Notes: generated by a model from the sequence alone, not told the origin. 64,000 nucleotides of DNA from Streptomyces sp. AC555_RSS877 (GCF_019049245.1 NZ_JAGMUK010000005.1:1-64000), one strand, 5' to 3'. Positions 8,671 to 18,452 are shown, counted from the first letter of the stretch. A program made the numbers and translations.

Positions 8671-9279
8671 TCAGGCCCGCCGCCGGGACCGCCTCGCCAC
8701 CACCGCGCGCAGCACACGGCGCCCCTCCGTGGACACCTCCAGCGCCCTGCGTACGCCTCCCGCGCCGTGCTCGGCGAGCAGTTCCAGGACGATGATCTGG
8801 CGGCGCAGTTCGGCGGCGACGAGGGGGGACATGCCCTCCGTACGGCCCTCGCGGCGGGCGTCGACCGAGGATGCCGGGCCGGCCAGGGGGTCGAGGAGGC
8901 GGTGGATCTGCAGGGAGGCGACGGAGCAGGCGTCGGCCCACACCCGCACCTCGGCGGCGGACCGCTCGGCCGGTGCGGCGGCGAGCATCCGTCTGGCCAG
9001 CAGCGTGGCCTCGTCGCCCGGGGACCCGGCGGAACCGCCGGGGTCGGCAGGACCGGCGACGGCAGGATCGTCGGGACCGCCGTCGCCGAGCTTGCCGCGC
9101 ACCTCTGCGATGCGGGCGGCCCAGTCGTCGACGTCACCGCCGTCCGCGAGGCCGGCCCACAGCGGTCGCAGCACCTCGTCGTCACCGCCCAGCAGGGGAA
9201 GACACCGATCCAAACAAGCCAACCCGCTGGCGGCCAGTCCGCGCTCGTCGGCCTGAGCGATCAGTTCCACCAGGCTCAT
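8671..9279 (-). CDS. Hypothetical protein
   Basis: A 202-residue, mostly helical, acidic protein with a Gly/Pro/Asp-rich linker in the middle (about 65-90) and an Arg-rich C-terminus. I recognise no domain, signal peptide or catalytic motif. Codon bias is that of a real Streptomyces gene and the antisense frames are less convincing. It may be a small regulator or scaffold, but nothing in the sequence decides this. Confidence 0.5.
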   Translation of the reverse strand: MSLVELIAQADERGLAASGLACLDRCLPLLGGDDEVLRPLWAGLADGGDVDDWAARIAEVRGKLGDGGPDDPAVAGPADPGGSAGSPGDEATLLARRMLAAAPAERSAAEVRVWADACSVASLQIHRLLDPLAGPASSVDARREGRTEGMSPLVAAELRRQIIVLELLAEHGAGGVRRALEVSTEGRRVLRAVVARRSRRRA

Positions 9280-9354
9280 TCCACGCTCCCTCGCCAGGCG
9301 TCCTCCCTTACGGAGCCCGCACTTCCCCTTACTGCGCGCGACGACCCGGGAGTG

Positions 9355-9870
9355 TCACAGGGGCACCACACCGAGCCGGTCGAGCAGCCGGAAGAACAGG
9401 TTTTCGGCCAACACGTCCGCTTCGGGGTCGGGGTCCGCGGTCAGCACGTCGATCACCGGCTCGGCGGCGATCTCGTGCCCCGCCTCCGCCGCCCACGCGA
9501 CGGCCCGCTCGGCGGCGTCCCCGGGCTCCAGGAAGTAGTCCTCCAGGGTCAGTCCCTCCCGGTCGGCCCCGAGATACGTGGTCATCGCCTCCCGGGCCAG
9601 ACACGTCGTCCACGCCCCGCTCTCCGGCCCCGCCGCCTCCACGACCACGGTCGCGCTGTCCATGACGTACCCGAAGAGCGCGGGCGCGCCCGTCTCCACG
9701 GCGAGGCCGTTCATGCTCCCGACGTCACCGTCGCCGCTCGCGTACTCCCACACCTGCCACCCACCCGGTGCCGACGCCCGCTGCGACATGCCCTTGACGT
9801 CGGCCAGCGCCTCCAGCTCCGCGAGCGGCCGCTGTCCGCGGCCGACGACGAAGTACCCCCAGTAACCCAT
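9355..9870 (-). CDS. Hypothetical protein (MGYWGYFVVGR family)
   Basis: A 171-residue soluble acidic protein starting MGYWGYFVVGRG. It has no signal peptide or transmembrane segment. The C-terminal half is rich in Asp, Glu and Leu. Similar small proteins occur in Streptomyces as single genes of unknown function. It stands alone between the 8671-9279 gene and the hexosaminidase, with about 100 bases on each side. Confidence 0.5.
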   Translation of the reverse strand: MGYWGYFVVGRGQRPLAELEALADVKGMSQRASAPGGWQVWEYASGDGDVGSMNGLAVETGAPALFGYVMDSATVVVEAAGPESGAWTTCLAREAMTTYLGADREGLTLEDYFLEPGDAAERAVAWAAEAGHEIAAEPVIDVLTADPDPEADVLAENLFFRLLDRLGVVPL

Positions 9871-9976
9871 TTCCGGTTCCCCCCGGCTGCTCTCCTACGG
9901 CTCCGCCCGAATACACCACATTCGTACGGTCGTTCGCAGCCGGTCGGCACAATCCGCCCCGGGTCGGGGGCCGGAC

Positions 9977-11650
9977 TCAGCCCAGCCGGTCGGCGAGCCC
10001 CTTGAACTGCGACCACGACAGCTCCGGCTTCCCCGGGTCCCACAGCTTCTGGACCGTCGCCCTGAGCGGCATCCGGATCCCGGCCGCGACCTGCGCCTCG
10101 GTCTGTGAGTTCGCCAGGTCGCACCAGACCGCGAAGGACCCGCCGAGGATCTGGGCGTCGTACTTCGCGGGCACCGGCTGGGTGCCGCGCACGACAAGCG
10201 GCGTCCACTGCTCGTAGATGCGCTGCCCGGTCGGGTAGACGAAGGTCAGCGGCTGCCCGAGGACGTAGTAAAGGAACTCGTCGTTGTAGTTGATGATCTT
10301 GCGGCCCTCGCGCAGATACGCGATCGGCAGCCGCGCCCCGATCTCCTTGCCCGTCCAGTAGGCGACCTGGATGTCCTTGTCGGCCTGGACGGTCGTACCG
10401 GCGAAGAAGCCGTCGTTCCAGGCGCGGGGGACCTTGTCGTGGGCGCGGACCGTGTCGGCGCGGTCGTTGAGCCAGCCGGTGGTGAGGTCCTCGACGGTCG
10501 CGCCGGAGCCGTAGGCCTCCCGGGCGGCGGTGGCCAGCTGCGGGTAGGACGCCTCCGGGTCGGACACCACCAGCGCCTGGTACTCGTCACCGCCGAGGTG
10601 CCACTGGCCGCCCGGGAAGAGGCCGGCGTACTCGTTCAGCAGGTCGTCGACGATCTCGGCGGCGTCCGGATCGGAGATGTCGACCGCCCCGCGCGTCGCC
10701 ACGCCCCGCACGTTGCGCAGCTGCAGGTCCGGGTGCGCGGCGATCACGGCGCCCAGATGCCCCGGCGAGTCGATCTCGGGCACCACGGTGATGTGCCGAG
10801 CGGCCGCGAGGTCGACGATCCGCTTCACCTGCGCCTTGGTCAGGTGCTCCTCGGACACGACCTCCGGGTGGGAGTCGGACTCGATCCGGAACCCCTGGTC
10901 GTCGGAGAAGTGCAGTCCCAGCTGGTTGAACTTCAGGTCGCCGAGCTCCCGGACCCGGTCCTCGATCCAGTCGGCCGTGAAGTGCTTGCGCGCGATGTCC
11001 AGCATGAACCCGCGCACCGGCTTGGCCGGCTCGTCCCGCACGACGCCCTCCGGCGCCGTACCGCCGGCGTGGACCTCCTGCTTGAGCGTGCGCGTGCCGT
11101 AGAAGACCCCGGCGTCCGCGGACCCGCTGATGGTCACCCGCCCACCGCGCACGGTCATGGCGTACGACTCCGGATCCGCGCCTTCGTCGTCGTTGAGCGC
11201 CAGCCGTACGTCCCCGGCGCGCACGTCGTCCTTCTCGCCCGCGTACGTCAGCCCCAGCTCACCGGCGAGCAGCCGCCCCTCGTCGGCCAGGTCACCGTCG
11301 CTGACCACGACGCGCTCGCCCTTGACCGGCTTCCAGCCGGGACCGCGGGCGGGGGTGTGGGTGCGGACGGCGGGGATGGTCCGGGGCGCCTGCGACAGCG
11401 GGTAGGAGCGGGTCGGCGTCGGACTGGGGGTCTGCGCCTCGCCCGCGGAAGCGCCCTGGGACGGCTGCCCCTGCGCGGCCCCCGCGGGTTCGCTGCCGTC
11501 GCCGCCGGCGGCAAGCAGTCCGAGGCTCACCCCGGCCGCGACCGTCACGACCACCACCGCGACGATCAGCACCCACGTCTGCTTCAGCGCGCCCTTCGCC
11601 GCTGTCCGGCGCCTGTGCTGACTTCGCCTGTGCTGACTCACACCCACCAC
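9977..11650 (-). CDS. Beta-N-acetylhexosaminidase, GH20, membrane-anchored or secreted
   Basis: A 557-residue enzyme predicted to release terminal N-acetylhexosamine from chitin- or peptidoglycan-derived sugars outside the cell. A basic N-terminus is followed by one hydrophobic helix (about 26-48) and a Ser/Pro/Thr linker to about 105. The GH20 N-terminal domain spans about 108-205 and the catalytic barrel about 210-545. The family's catalytic Asp-Glu pair is at about 355-356 in HLGGDEY, and HFSDDQGFRIE and PEIDSPGH are further barrel motifs. The start is GTG 11650. The repeated SQHRR at the N-terminus comes from a short in-frame duplication. It is transcribed divergently from the 11797 gene. 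Confidence 0.88.
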   Translation of the reverse strand: MVGVSQHRRSQHRRRTAAKGALKQTWVLIVAVVVVTVAAGVSLGLLAAGGDGSEPAGAAQGQPSQGASAGEAQTPSPTPTRSYPLSQAPRTIPAVRTHTPARGPGWKPVKGERVVVSDGDLADEGRLLAGELGLTYAGEKDDVRAGDVRLALNDDEGADPESYAMTVRGGRVTISGSADAGVFYGTRTLKQEVHAGGTAPEGVVRDEPAKPVRGFMLDIARKHFTADWIEDRVRELGDLKFNQLGLHFSDDQGFRIESDSHPEVVSEEHLTKAQVKRIVDLAAARHITVVPEIDSPGHLGAVIAAHPDLQLRNVRGVATRGAVDISDPDAAEIVDDLLNEYAGLFPGGQWHLGGDEYQALVVSDPEASYPQLATAAREAYGSGATVEDLTTGWLNDRADTVRAHDKVPRAWNDGFFAGTTVQADKDIQVAYWTGKEIGARLPIAYLREGRKIINYNDEFLYYVLGQPLTFVYPTGQRIYEQWTPLVVRGTQPVPAKYDAQILGGSFAVWCDLANSQTEAQVAAGIRMPLRATVQKLWDPGKPELSWSQFKGLADRLG

Positions 11651-11796
11651 GCTAGGCCCTGTGAGAACAGGGGCGCGTCACGAGAGGTTCCTAAACTCTC
11701 CCGTTCGGATGAAATTCGGGCATCCGTCGGACACGTGTTGTCCGCTCTCGATAGCCTGGCGCCACATCTCTCACCTCACCTTCTGCCGAAACCCAC

Positions 11797-12375
11797 GTGA
11801 CGCCCACACATCTTCCTGGCCGAGTGGCCATACCCTCGCTGCCCGAGCAGGCCCGGGACACGCCCGGCTCGCCTGCCCCGCTGGAGCACTTCAACACCGC
11901 TCCCGCCGACGAGATCCGGTCCACCCTCCTCGCCTGCCTCCGCAGCCTCCGCTGGGCCACCCGTGTCGTCACCCACCGGCCCTACCCGAACCTGGAGTCC
12001 CTCCTCGCCGCGTCGGACGAGGCGGCGTACGACCTGACCCCCGGGGACCTGGCGGAGGCACTGTCGGGCGAGACACTGCCGGTGCTGCCGGAGGACGCGT
12101 ACGGGGCCGCGCACATGGCACTCGGCGCGGCGCACGCGGCGTACGAGGCCCGGTTCGGACATCAGTTCGCCATCTGCCTGGACGGTCTGCCCCCCGAGGA
12201 GGCCTCCGACCACGTACTGGCGGGCATCCGGTCACGATTGACAAACGATCCGGAGGAAGAGCGGGGAGTGGCAGCGGAAGAGCTACGACGCCTCGCGAGG
12301 GGGCGCCTGGCGAGGCTCCTCAGGGGCGCGGAGAACCGCGCGACCAGCCGCAACGCACCCGCACACGGCACATAA
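11797..12375 (+). CDS. OHCU decarboxylase-like protein (ureide pathway family)
   Basis: A 192-residue protein resembling 2-oxo-4-hydroxy-4-carboxy-5-ureidoimidazoline decarboxylase, which acts after urate oxidase. Similarity lies in HFNTAPADEIRSTLLACLRSLRWA near residue 31, the RPYPNLESLLAASDEAA block, and the C-terminal AAHAAYEARFGHQF then EEERGVAAEELRRLARGRL helix. The typical HPRIG segment is replaced by LPVLPEDAYGAAH. It may therefore be a diverged actinobacterial subfamily whose activity is not assured. The start is GTG 11797; the divergent promoter region with the hexosaminidase is only about 146 bases long. No other purine-catabolism genes are nearby. Confidence 0.65.
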   Translation: MTPTHLPGRVAIPSLPEQARDTPGSPAPLEHFNTAPADEIRSTLLACLRSLRWATRVVTHRPYPNLESLLAASDEAAYDLTPGDLAEALSGETLPVLPEDAYGAAHMALGAAHAAYEARFGHQFAICLDGLPPEEASDHVLAGIRSRLTNDPEEERGVAAEELRRLARGRLARLLRGAENRATSRNAPAHGT

Positions 12376-12566
12376 CAGGACACCTCACCCCAGAACCCGC
12401 CGCCTGTCACCCATACGCGTGCCACTTTGATCACACCGGCAGGCCCCGGCTCAGCGCAGCGGCAGCACATCGCTACGATGCTGGGGGCCGGTGGACCGTA
12501 CCCGGCCGGGCCCGTCCGACACAGAAGCCGGCGCGGCCCCAATCCCCGCTTTCGGAGGGCTCTTCC
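12376..12566. promoter_or_regulatory. Upstream region of the sdh operon
   Basis: 191 bases without a gene precede sdhC and must contain the operon promoter. A GGAGG ribosome binding site lies at about 12555-12559, eight bases before the GTG at 12567. I find no clear operator; a TGATCACA element near 12427 is too weak to name a regulator. Confidence 0.4.
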
Positions 12567-12947
12567 GTGCCGGCTGGAACGCTGTACCGCGGCCGGGAAG
12601 GTATGTGGTCATGGGTGGCTCACCGAGTCACCGGCGTCCTCATCTTCTTCTTCCTGTTCGTTCACGTGCTGGACACCGCGCTCGTGCGTGTCTCCCCCGA
12701 GGACTACGACAAGGTCGTAGCCACCTACAAGACGCCGGTCGTGGCGCTGCTGGAGTACGGCCTCGTCGCCGCCATCCTCTTCCACGCGCTCAACGGCCTG
12801 CGCGTCATCGCCGTCGACTTCTGGTCGAAGGGCCCGCGCTACCAGAAGCAGATGCTCTGGAGTGTCGTGGGCCTGTGGCTGGTGCTGATGATCGGGGCGA
12901 TCTACCCCGTCCTCGGCCACGCCTACCGCGAACTGTTCGGGAGCTGA
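12567..12947 (+). CDS. sdhC: Succinate dehydrogenase cytochrome b556 subunit
   Basis: A 126-residue membrane subunit of respiratory complex II that anchors the catalytic subunits and helps bind haem b and the quinone. Three transmembrane helices are visible (about 17-40, 55-80, 95-117). The motif GMWSWVAHRVTGVLIFFF and the histidine-bearing segments HVLDTALV and LFHALNGLRV are typical; the histidine of one of these is the expected haem ligand. GTG 12567 is chosen because of the strong GGAGG upstream; the frame is open for 900 bases before it but without homology. It is the first gene of sdhC-D-A-B. Confidence 0.93.
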   Translation: MPAGTLYRGREGMWSWVAHRVTGVLIFFFLFVHVLDTALVRVSPEDYDKVVATYKTPVVALLEYGLVAAILFHALNGLRVIAVDFWSKGPRYQKQMLWSVVGLWLVLMIGAIYPVLGHAYRELFGS

Positions 12948-12952
12948 CGCGC

Positions 12953-13435
12953 ATGTCCACCACCGAGAAGACCGCGTCCGGTATCGGCCCCGTCGAGGGC
13001 GAGTCCCTCTACAGCGTCGACAACCCGGCCCCCCTCATCGAGGCCCCGCGCCAGCGCACCAGGAAGACCCCGAAGACCACGCGGGGCAACTTCGAGATGG
13101 TCGCGTGGCTGTTCATGCGCCTGTCGGGCATCGTCCTGGTCGTCCTGGTCATCGGCCACCTGCTGATCCAGCTGGTGCTCGACGGCGGCGTCTCCAAGAT
13201 CGGCTTCGCCTTCGTGGCGGGTCGCTGGGCGTCCCCGTTCTGGCAGGTCTGGGACCTGCTGATGCTGTGGCTCGCGATGCTGCACGGCGCCAACGGTCTG
13301 CGCACGGTCATCAACGACTACGCGGAGCGCGCGGGCACCCGCCTGTGGCTGAAGGGCCTGCTCTACACCGCCACGGTGTTCACCATCCTGCTGGGCACGC
13401 TGGTGATCTTCACCTTCGACCCGAACATCCGCTAG
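12953..13435 (+). CDS. sdhD: Succinate dehydrogenase hydrophobic membrane anchor subunit
   Basis: A 160-residue second membrane anchor of complex II. After a polar N-terminal extension of about 45 residues come three transmembrane helices (about 48-72, 88-112 and 130-155). The HGANGLRTVINDY segment corresponds to the conserved histidine/arginine region near the quinone and haem. It starts five bases after sdhC ends, and sdhA follows after 24 bases, so it is co-transcribed with them. Confidence 0.92.
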   Translation: MSTTEKTASGIGPVEGESLYSVDNPAPLIEAPRQRTRKTPKTTRGNFEMVAWLFMRLSGIVLVVLVIGHLLIQLVLDGGVSKIGFAFVAGRWASPFWQVWDLLMLWLAMLHGANGLRTVINDYAERAGTRLWLKGLLYTATVFTILLGTLVIFTFDPNIR

Positions 13436-13459
13436 GCACGGGGCTGAGGTAATCCACCC

Positions 13460-15214
13460 ATGAAGATCCACAAGTACGACACCGTCATCGTCGGCGCCGG
13501 CGGCGCCGGTATGCGCGCCGCCATCGAGTCGACGAAGCGCAGCCGCACCGCCGTGCTGACCAAGCTCTACCCCACCCGCTCCCACACGGGCGCCGCGCAG
13601 GGCGGCATGGCCGCCGCGCTGGCCAACGTGGAGGAGGACAACTGGGAGTGGCACACCTTCGACACGGTCAAGGGCGGTGACTACCTGGTCGACCAGGACG
13701 CCGCCGAGATCCTGGCGAAGGAGGCCATCGACTCCGTCCTCGACCTGGAGAAGATGGGCCTGCCGTTCAACCGCACCCCGGACGGCACCATCGACCAGCG
13801 CCGCTTCGGCGGTCACTCGCGTAACCACGGCGAGGCCCCGGTCCGCCGCTCCTGCTACGCGGCCGACCGCACCGGTCACATGATCCTCCAGACGCTGTAC
13901 CAGAACTGCGTCAAGGAGGGCGTGGAGTTCTTCAACGAGTTCTACGTCCTGGACCAGCTGATCACCGAGGTCGACGGCGTCAAGCGCTCGGCCGGCGTCG
14001 TCGCCTACGAGCTGGCGACCGGCGAGATCCACGTCTTCCAGGCGAAGGCCGTGATCTACGCGTCCGGCGGCTGCGGCAAGTTCTTCAAGGTGACGTCGAA
14101 CGCGCACACGCTGACGGGTGACGGTCAGGCGGCGGTCTACCGTCGCGGCCTCCCCCTGGAGGACATGGAGTTCTTCCAGTTCCACCCGACCGGCATCTGG
14201 CGCATGGGCATCCTGCTGACGGAGGGCGCCCGCGGTGAGGGCGGCATCCTCCGCAACAAGGACGGCGAGCGCTTCATGGAGAAGTACGCGCCGGTGATGA
14301 AGGACCTGGCGTCGCGAGACGTCGTGTCCCGCTCCATCTACACGGAGATCCGGGAAGGCCGCGGCTGCGGCCCCGAGGGCGACCACGTCTACCTCGACCT
14401 CACCCACCTCCCGCCGGAGCAGCTCGACGCCAAGCTCCCGGACATCACCGAGTTCGCGCGCACCTACCTGGGCATCGAGCCGTACACGGACCCGATCCCG
14501 ATCCAGCCCACCGCGCACTACGCGATGGGCGGCATCCCGACGAACGTCGAGGGTGAGGTCCTGGCGGACAACACGACGGTCGTCCCGGGCCTGTACGCGG
14601 CCGGCGAGGTCGCCTGCGTGTCCGTCCACGGCGCGAACCGCCTCGGCACCAACTCGCTGCTGGACATCAACGTCTTCGGCAAGCGGGCCGGCATCGCCGC
14701 CGCCGAGTACTCGCAGAAGGCCGACTTCGTCGAGCTGCCCGAGAACCCCGCGGAGCTGGTGATCTCGCAGGTGGAGCGCCTGCGCGACGCCACCGGCACC
14801 GAGCGGGTATCGGTCCTGCGCCGCGAGCTGCAGGAGACCATGGACGCGAACGTCATGGTGTTCCGCACGGAGCAGACGATCAAGACGGCGGTGGAGAAGA
14901 TCGCGGAGCTCCGCGAGCGCTACCTGAACGTCTCGATCCAGGACAAGGGCAAGCGGTTCAACACCGATCTGCTGGAGGCCGTCGAACTCGGCAACCTCCT
15001 GGACCTCGCCGAGGTCATGGCGGTGTCCGCCCTGGCCCGCAAGGAGTCCCGCGGCGGTCACTACCGCGAGGACTACCCGAACCGCGACGACGTCAACTTC
15101 ATGCGCCACACCATGGCGTACCGCGAGGTGGGCGACGACGGCACCGAGTCCATCCGTCTCGACTACAAGCCGGTCGTCCAGACCCGCTACCAGCCGATGG
15201 AGCGTAAGTACTGA
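13460..15214 (+). CDS. sdhA: Succinate dehydrogenase flavoprotein subunit
   Basis: A 584-residue catalytic subunit oxidising succinate to fumarate in the TCA cycle and passing electrons to SdhB. The N-terminal FAD-binding fold has [10 protein letters not shown] (about 12-21). SHTGAAQGG holds the histidine that binds FAD covalently. QFHPTGIW and the HxxxR-type segments line the active site, and [12 protein letters not shown] is the conserved C-terminal FAD-capping motif. Full length. The stop codon overlaps the sdhB start by one base (TGATG), which implies coupled translation. Confidence 0.96.
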   Translation: MKIHKYDTVIVGAGGAGMRAAIESTKRSRTAVLTKLYPTRSHTGAAQGGMAAALANVEEDNWEWHTFDTVKGGDYLVDQDAAEILAKEAIDSVLDLEKMGLPFNRTPDGTIDQRRFGGHSRNHGEAPVRRSCYAADRTGHMILQTLYQNCVKEGVEFFNEFYVLDQLITEVDGVKRSAGVVAYELATGEIHVFQAKAVIYASGGCGKFFKVTSNAHTLTGDGQAAVYRRGLPLEDMEFFQFHPTGIWRMGILLTEGARGEGGILRNKDGERFMEKYAPVMKDLASRDVVSRSIYTEIREGRGCGPEGDHVYLDLTHLPPEQLDAKLPDITEFARTYLGIEPYTDPIPIQPTAHYAMGGIPTNVEGEVLADNTTVVPGLYAAGEVACVSVHGANRLGTNSLLDINVFGKRAGIAAAEYSQKADFVELPENPAELVISQVERLRDATGTERVSVLRRELQETMDANVMVFRTEQTIKTAVEKIAELRERYLNVSIQDKGKRFNTDLLEAVELGNLLDLAEVMAVSALARKESRGGHYREDYPNRDDVNFMRHTMAYREVGDDGTESIRLDYKPVVQTRYQPMERKY

Positions 15215-15993
15215 TGGCAACCCCGACCCTGGACAAGGCGGACGCGGCCGGCACGCCCGAGCCCGGCTTCGCCGACTCCCCGTACATCACGGCGACCTTC
15301 CGCATCCGGCGCTTCAACTCCGAGGTCTCGGCCGAGGCGACCTGGGAAGACTTCCAGGTGGAGATCGACCCGAAGGAACGCGTCCTCGACGCCCTGCACA
15401 AGATCAAGTGGGAGCTGGACGGCACACTGACCTTCCGCCGCTCCTGCGCGCACGGCATCTGCGGCTCGGACGCCATGCGGATCAACGGCAAGAACCGCCT
15501 CGCCTGCAAGACGCTGATCAAGGACCTCAACCCCGAGAAGCCGATCACGGTGGAGGCCATAAAGGGCCTCACGGTCCTGAAGGACCTGGTCGTGGACATG
15601 GACCCGTTCTTCCAGGCGTACCGCGACGTGATGCCCTTCCTCATCACGAAGGAGACGAACGAGCCGACGCGCGAGCGTTTCCAGACGGCCGAGGACCGCG
15701 AGCGCTTCGACGACACGACGAAGTGCATCCTCTGCGCGGCCTGCACATCCTCGTGCCCGGTCTTCTGGAACGACGGCCAGTACTTCGGCCCGGCCGCCAT
15801 CGTCAACGCCCACCGCTTCATCTTCGACTCGCGCGACGACGCGGCGGAGCAGCGACTGGAGATCCTGAACGACCGCGACGGTGTCTGGCGCTGCCGGACC
15901 ACCTTCAACTGCACGGACGCCTGCCCGCGCGGCATCGAGGTCACGAAGGCGATCCAGGAGGTGAAGCGGGCGCTGATCACGCGCCGCTTCTGA
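15214..15993 (+). CDS. sdhB: Succinate dehydrogenase iron-sulfur subunit
   Basis: A 259-residue electron-transfer subunit. The N-terminal ferredoxin-like domain has the [2Fe-2S] ligands in SCAHGICGSDAM plus a later RLAC. The C-terminal domain has CILCAACTSSCP for the [4Fe-4S] cluster and the later cysteines in CRTTFNCTDACPRG, which complete the [4Fe-4S] and [3Fe-4S] sites. All expected cysteines are present. It is the last gene of the sdh operon and is followed by a hairpin terminator. Confidence 0.96.
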   Translation: MATPTLDKADAAGTPEPGFADSPYITATFRIRRFNSEVSAEATWEDFQVEIDPKERVLDALHKIKWELDGTLTFRRSCAHGICGSDAMRINGKNRLACKTLIKDLNPEKPITVEAIKGLTVLKDLVVDMDPFFQAYRDVMPFLITKETNEPTRERFQTAEDRERFDDTTKCILCAACTSSCPVFWNDGQYFGPAAIVNAHRFIFDSRDDAAEQRLEILNDRDGVWRCRTTFNCTDACPRGIEVTKAIQEVKRALITRRF

Positions 15994-16033
15994 CGTCTAC
16001 TGACGCCTGACGTCGTCTTTCGTACGTGTGTGA

Positions 16034-16070
16034 GGGCCCCGTTTCCCGGTTTCGTGCCGGGGCGGGGCCC
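16034..16070 (+). terminator. Hairpin terminator of the sdh operon
   Basis: An 8-bp GC stem (16034-16041 with 16063-16070) encloses an inner pairing of CCCGG with CCGGG. It begins 41 bases after the sdhB stop and lies before the convergent gene that ends at 16097. Confidence 0.65.
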
Positions 16071-16096
16071 ATGCGTGTGCCCGACGTGAGGCGGGG

Positions 16097-16747
16097 TCAG
16101 GCCGGACCCTGGATGTCCTCATCGACGTTGCCAGCCTCGGATTCACCCTCGCCAAACAGGACGACGAACTCCGAGGTGTCGAGCTCGAAGTCGAACGGTG
16201 CGGGAACACGCAGGGGCCGCCCGAAGGGGACGTTGGTGCGGGAGCGGTACCCCTTGGGGGACGGGTCCCAGAAGGCGGAGATCTCCTGGACGTTCATGTC
16301 CAGCAGCAGATACACGGGAACAACGCGCCCGTATGTGTCCAGTTTGTCGAGCCAGTCGACGTCCTTGGTGGAGTCGGAGGTCAGCTCGGCGACCAGGGAG
16401 AGAGCGGCACCGTCGGCGTGACGGCCGTCGGCGTCGAAGACGGTTTCGTCGGCGACGTGCAGGTCAGGGCCGAACCCGCGCCCGGATCCGGGGAACGTGA
16501 AGAGAAAGGGCGCCACATCCACGTCATGCCCCTCCGGGGCGTGGGGCTCCAGCTGCAGCCGAAGCGACTTCATCACCTTCTTGTAGCGCAGCTTCGACCA
16601 CGGCGACACGACGATCTTCCCCCGGATGAGCTCGGCCTTGTAGCCGACGGGTGTGTCCATTTCCTCGACGATGCGGAGCATGTCCTCGAAGGCTCCGGGC
16701 TCGGGAGCCTCTATGGCCGTCGGACGCTCGGTCATGATGGTCACCAC
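16097..16747 (-). CDS. Uma2 family protein (PD-(D/E)xK fold)
   Basis: About 215 residues of the Uma2 family (DUF820), a restriction-endonuclease-like fold common in multiple copies in Streptomyces and cyanobacteria, with no settled role. The family pattern is visible: an N-terminal GYKAELIRGKIVVSP, then GPDLHVADE (the PD element), LVAELTSDSTKDVDWLDKLDTYGRVVPVYLLLD (acidic residue and lysine of the putative active site), and a C-terminal strand-rich part. GTG 16744 or 16747 follows GGAGG closely; ATG 16735 is also possible. A second member lies at 31527-32135. Confidence 0.75.
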   Translation of the reverse strand: MVTIMTERPTAIEAPEPGAFEDMLRIVEEMDTPVGYKAELIRGKIVVSPWSKLRYKKVMKSLRLQLEPHAPEGHDVDVAPFLFTFPGSGRGFGPDLHVADETVFDADGRHADGAALSLVAELTSDSTKDVDWLDKLDTYGRVVPVYLLLDMNVQEISAFWDPSPKGYRSRTNVPFGRPLRVPAPFDFELDTSEFVVLFGEGESEAGNVDEDIQGPA

Positions 16748-16873
16748 GGTCCTCCACTGACTACAGAGCGTGTCGCGTCTCCCACGATAGCGCCGGCCTG
16801 CCAGGGCGCATCGCGGCCAGGTAGATCAGCGCGTTGTAGCCGGTCCAGCGCCAGAGGCGGCGCTCGGCCCGGC

Positions 16874-17353
16874 TCACGCCGCAGCCACCCCCTCCACGGT
16901 CCTGACTGCCAGCTCGCACCAGAGCAGCTTCCCGCCCCGCCTGAAGAGGTCGTCACCGAGCGGATAACCGCCCCAGGCCTCCGCGTAGTGGCACACAAGG
17001 AACAGCCCGCGCCCGCCGTCAGCCTCCGCCGGGACCGGGCAGAGGGGCCGGGACCGGTTGTCGAAGGGCGGCGGGATGTGCGGGTTGGTGTCCCAGACAC
17101 TCACCCGCAGGCGGTCGCCACCAAGGCCACGCAAGCGGAGGCCCGCCGGGCCGTCCGAGTACCGGTAGGCGTTGGTGACCAGCTCCGATGCCAACAGTTC
17201 GGCCGAGTCCTGGAGTTGGGTCATGCCGTGTCCAGCAAGTACGGCCCGCAGGGTGACGCGAGCAATACGGGACGCGCGGGCGTCGTGGGGCAGTTGGAGG
17301 GCGTACGCCCATGTTGGGGACCCTTCGCACTCCGACGGGGATACGGTGAGCAT
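16874..17353 (-). CDS. RsbW/SpoIIAB-like ATP-binding regulatory protein
   Basis: A 159-residue single-domain histidine-kinase-like ATPase of the anti-sigma-factor type. The N-box is LLASELVTNAYRYS, followed by VSVWDTNP (G1-like) and DGGRGLFLV (G2-like). ATG 17353 is chosen because AGGAGG lies five bases upstream; the longer open frame has no homology before that point. The gene is divergent from the XRE/DUF5753 regulator at 17591, which is followed by a DUF397 gene. This trio recurs many times in Streptomyces (WhiJ/AbaA-like loci) and influences development or antibiotic production in studied cases. Its target here is unknown. Confidence 0.8.
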   Translation of the reverse strand: MLTVSPSECEGSPTWAYALQLPHDARASRIARVTLRAVLAGHGMTQLQDSAELLASELVTNAYRYSDGPAGLRLRGLGGDRLRVSVWDTNPHIPPPFDNRSRPLCPVPAEADGGRGLFLVCHYAEAWGGYPLGDDLFRRGGKLLWCELAVRTVEGVAAA

Positions 17354-17590
17354 GAACGCCTCCTGCGGTGGGGGGACTTGGTTGGCTCGATGGCTCGGCC
17401 GGGCGGTGGCAGTGCCGTGCACTTGAGGAGTGGCGTGGTGCACTTCCGGCTTATCGGCCAGGTCGGTTGAGCGGCTCAGGTCTCACCGTAGAGGCATCCG
17501 TAGAATGGTTTCTACAGAATCTGCGGATGTATGCGACGTTCCACTCGTGTGGGTGACCGCATACGACGCAAGACAAGGGAACGGAAGGAC

Positions 17591-18442
17591 ATGCCGCCAA
17601 GGCAGACCCCTACGGCGCGCCAGATCCGCCTGGGAGCCGAGTTGCGCAAGCTGCGCGAGAGCGCGGGGCTCACCGCCCGCGAGGCCGGCGAGATGATCGG
17701 CGCCAACCAGGCGCGTATCAGCAACATCGAGACGGGCCGCTTCGGCCTCAGCGAACAGCGCGTCCGGACACTGGCCCACAACTACGACTGCACCGACGAC
17801 ACCCTCATCGATGCGCTCGTCGCCATGACCGGGCATCGAGAACGCGGCTGGTGGGAGGAGTACCGGGAGACCCTCCCACCCCGCTTCCTGGACGTCGCGG
17901 AAATGGAGCACCACGCGGTGGGCCTACGCGTCGCCCAGGTCATCAACATCCCCGGCCTGCTCCAGACCCCGGAACACGCCCGGACCCTTTTCCGCCAAGT
18001 GGTCCCGGCCCTGCGCCCGCACGAGATCGAGTACCGCATCTCCCATCGCATCAAGCGCCAGGCCGTCCTTCACCGCGAGCAGCCTCTGCAGTACACGGCG
18101 ATCATCCACGAAGCCGCACTACGAATGCGGTTCGGCGGCCGTGAAGTGGCCCGCGCCCAGCTGGAACACCTCGCCAAGATGGGCGAGCAACCGAACATCA
18201 CCCTCCGGGTGATCCCCTTCGACGGCACCGCGTTCCCCACCGTCGGCCATGGATTGGACTACGCATACGGTCCGGTACCTGCCCTCGACACGGCGCAGCT
18301 CGATGCGGCTCACGGAAGCGAACTCATCGACTCCGTCGCACAGTTGGCCAAGTACCGCCTCGTCCTGGACCGTATGGAGCAGGCCACCCTGAACCCCGAA
18401 CCCTCAGGCAACCTCATCCACCGCATCGCCCAAGACACCTGA
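17591..18442 (+). CDS. XRE-family transcriptional regulator with DUF5753 domain (WhiJ-like)
   Basis: A 283-residue DNA-binding regulator. The N-terminal helix-turn-helix spans about residues 8-67 (RLGAELRKLRESAGLTAREAGEMI, then ARISNIETGRFGL). The remaining 200 residues form the DUF5753 domain, with IPGLLQTPEHART and RQAVLHREQPLQY as recognisable blocks. ATG 17591 follows GGAACGGAAGG and matches the usual family start. DUF397 follows after 10 bases, so the two form an operon. It is divergent from the RsbW-like gene. Such regulators usually act with the adjacent DUF397 protein; the operator here is not visible. Confidence 0.88.
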   Translation: MPPRQTPTARQIRLGAELRKLRESAGLTAREAGEMIGANQARISNIETGRFGLSEQRVRTLAHNYDCTDDTLIDALVAMTGHRERGWWEEYRETLPPRFLDVAEMEHHAVGLRVAQVINIPGLLQTPEHARTLFRQVVPALRPHEIEYRISHRIKRQAVLHREQPLQYTAIIHEAALRMRFGGREVARAQLEHLAKMGEQPNITLRVIPFDGTAFPTVGHGLDYAYGPVPALDTAQLDAAHGSELIDSVAQLAKYRLVLDRMEQATLNPEPSGNLIHRIAQDT

Positions 18443-18452
18443 AGGCCGAGCC

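Noticed and set aside
12923..15220. 765-codon open frame antisense to sdhA/sdhD
   Set aside because: It mirrors the third-position GC of the real sdh genes and has no motif; a typical high-GC shadow.
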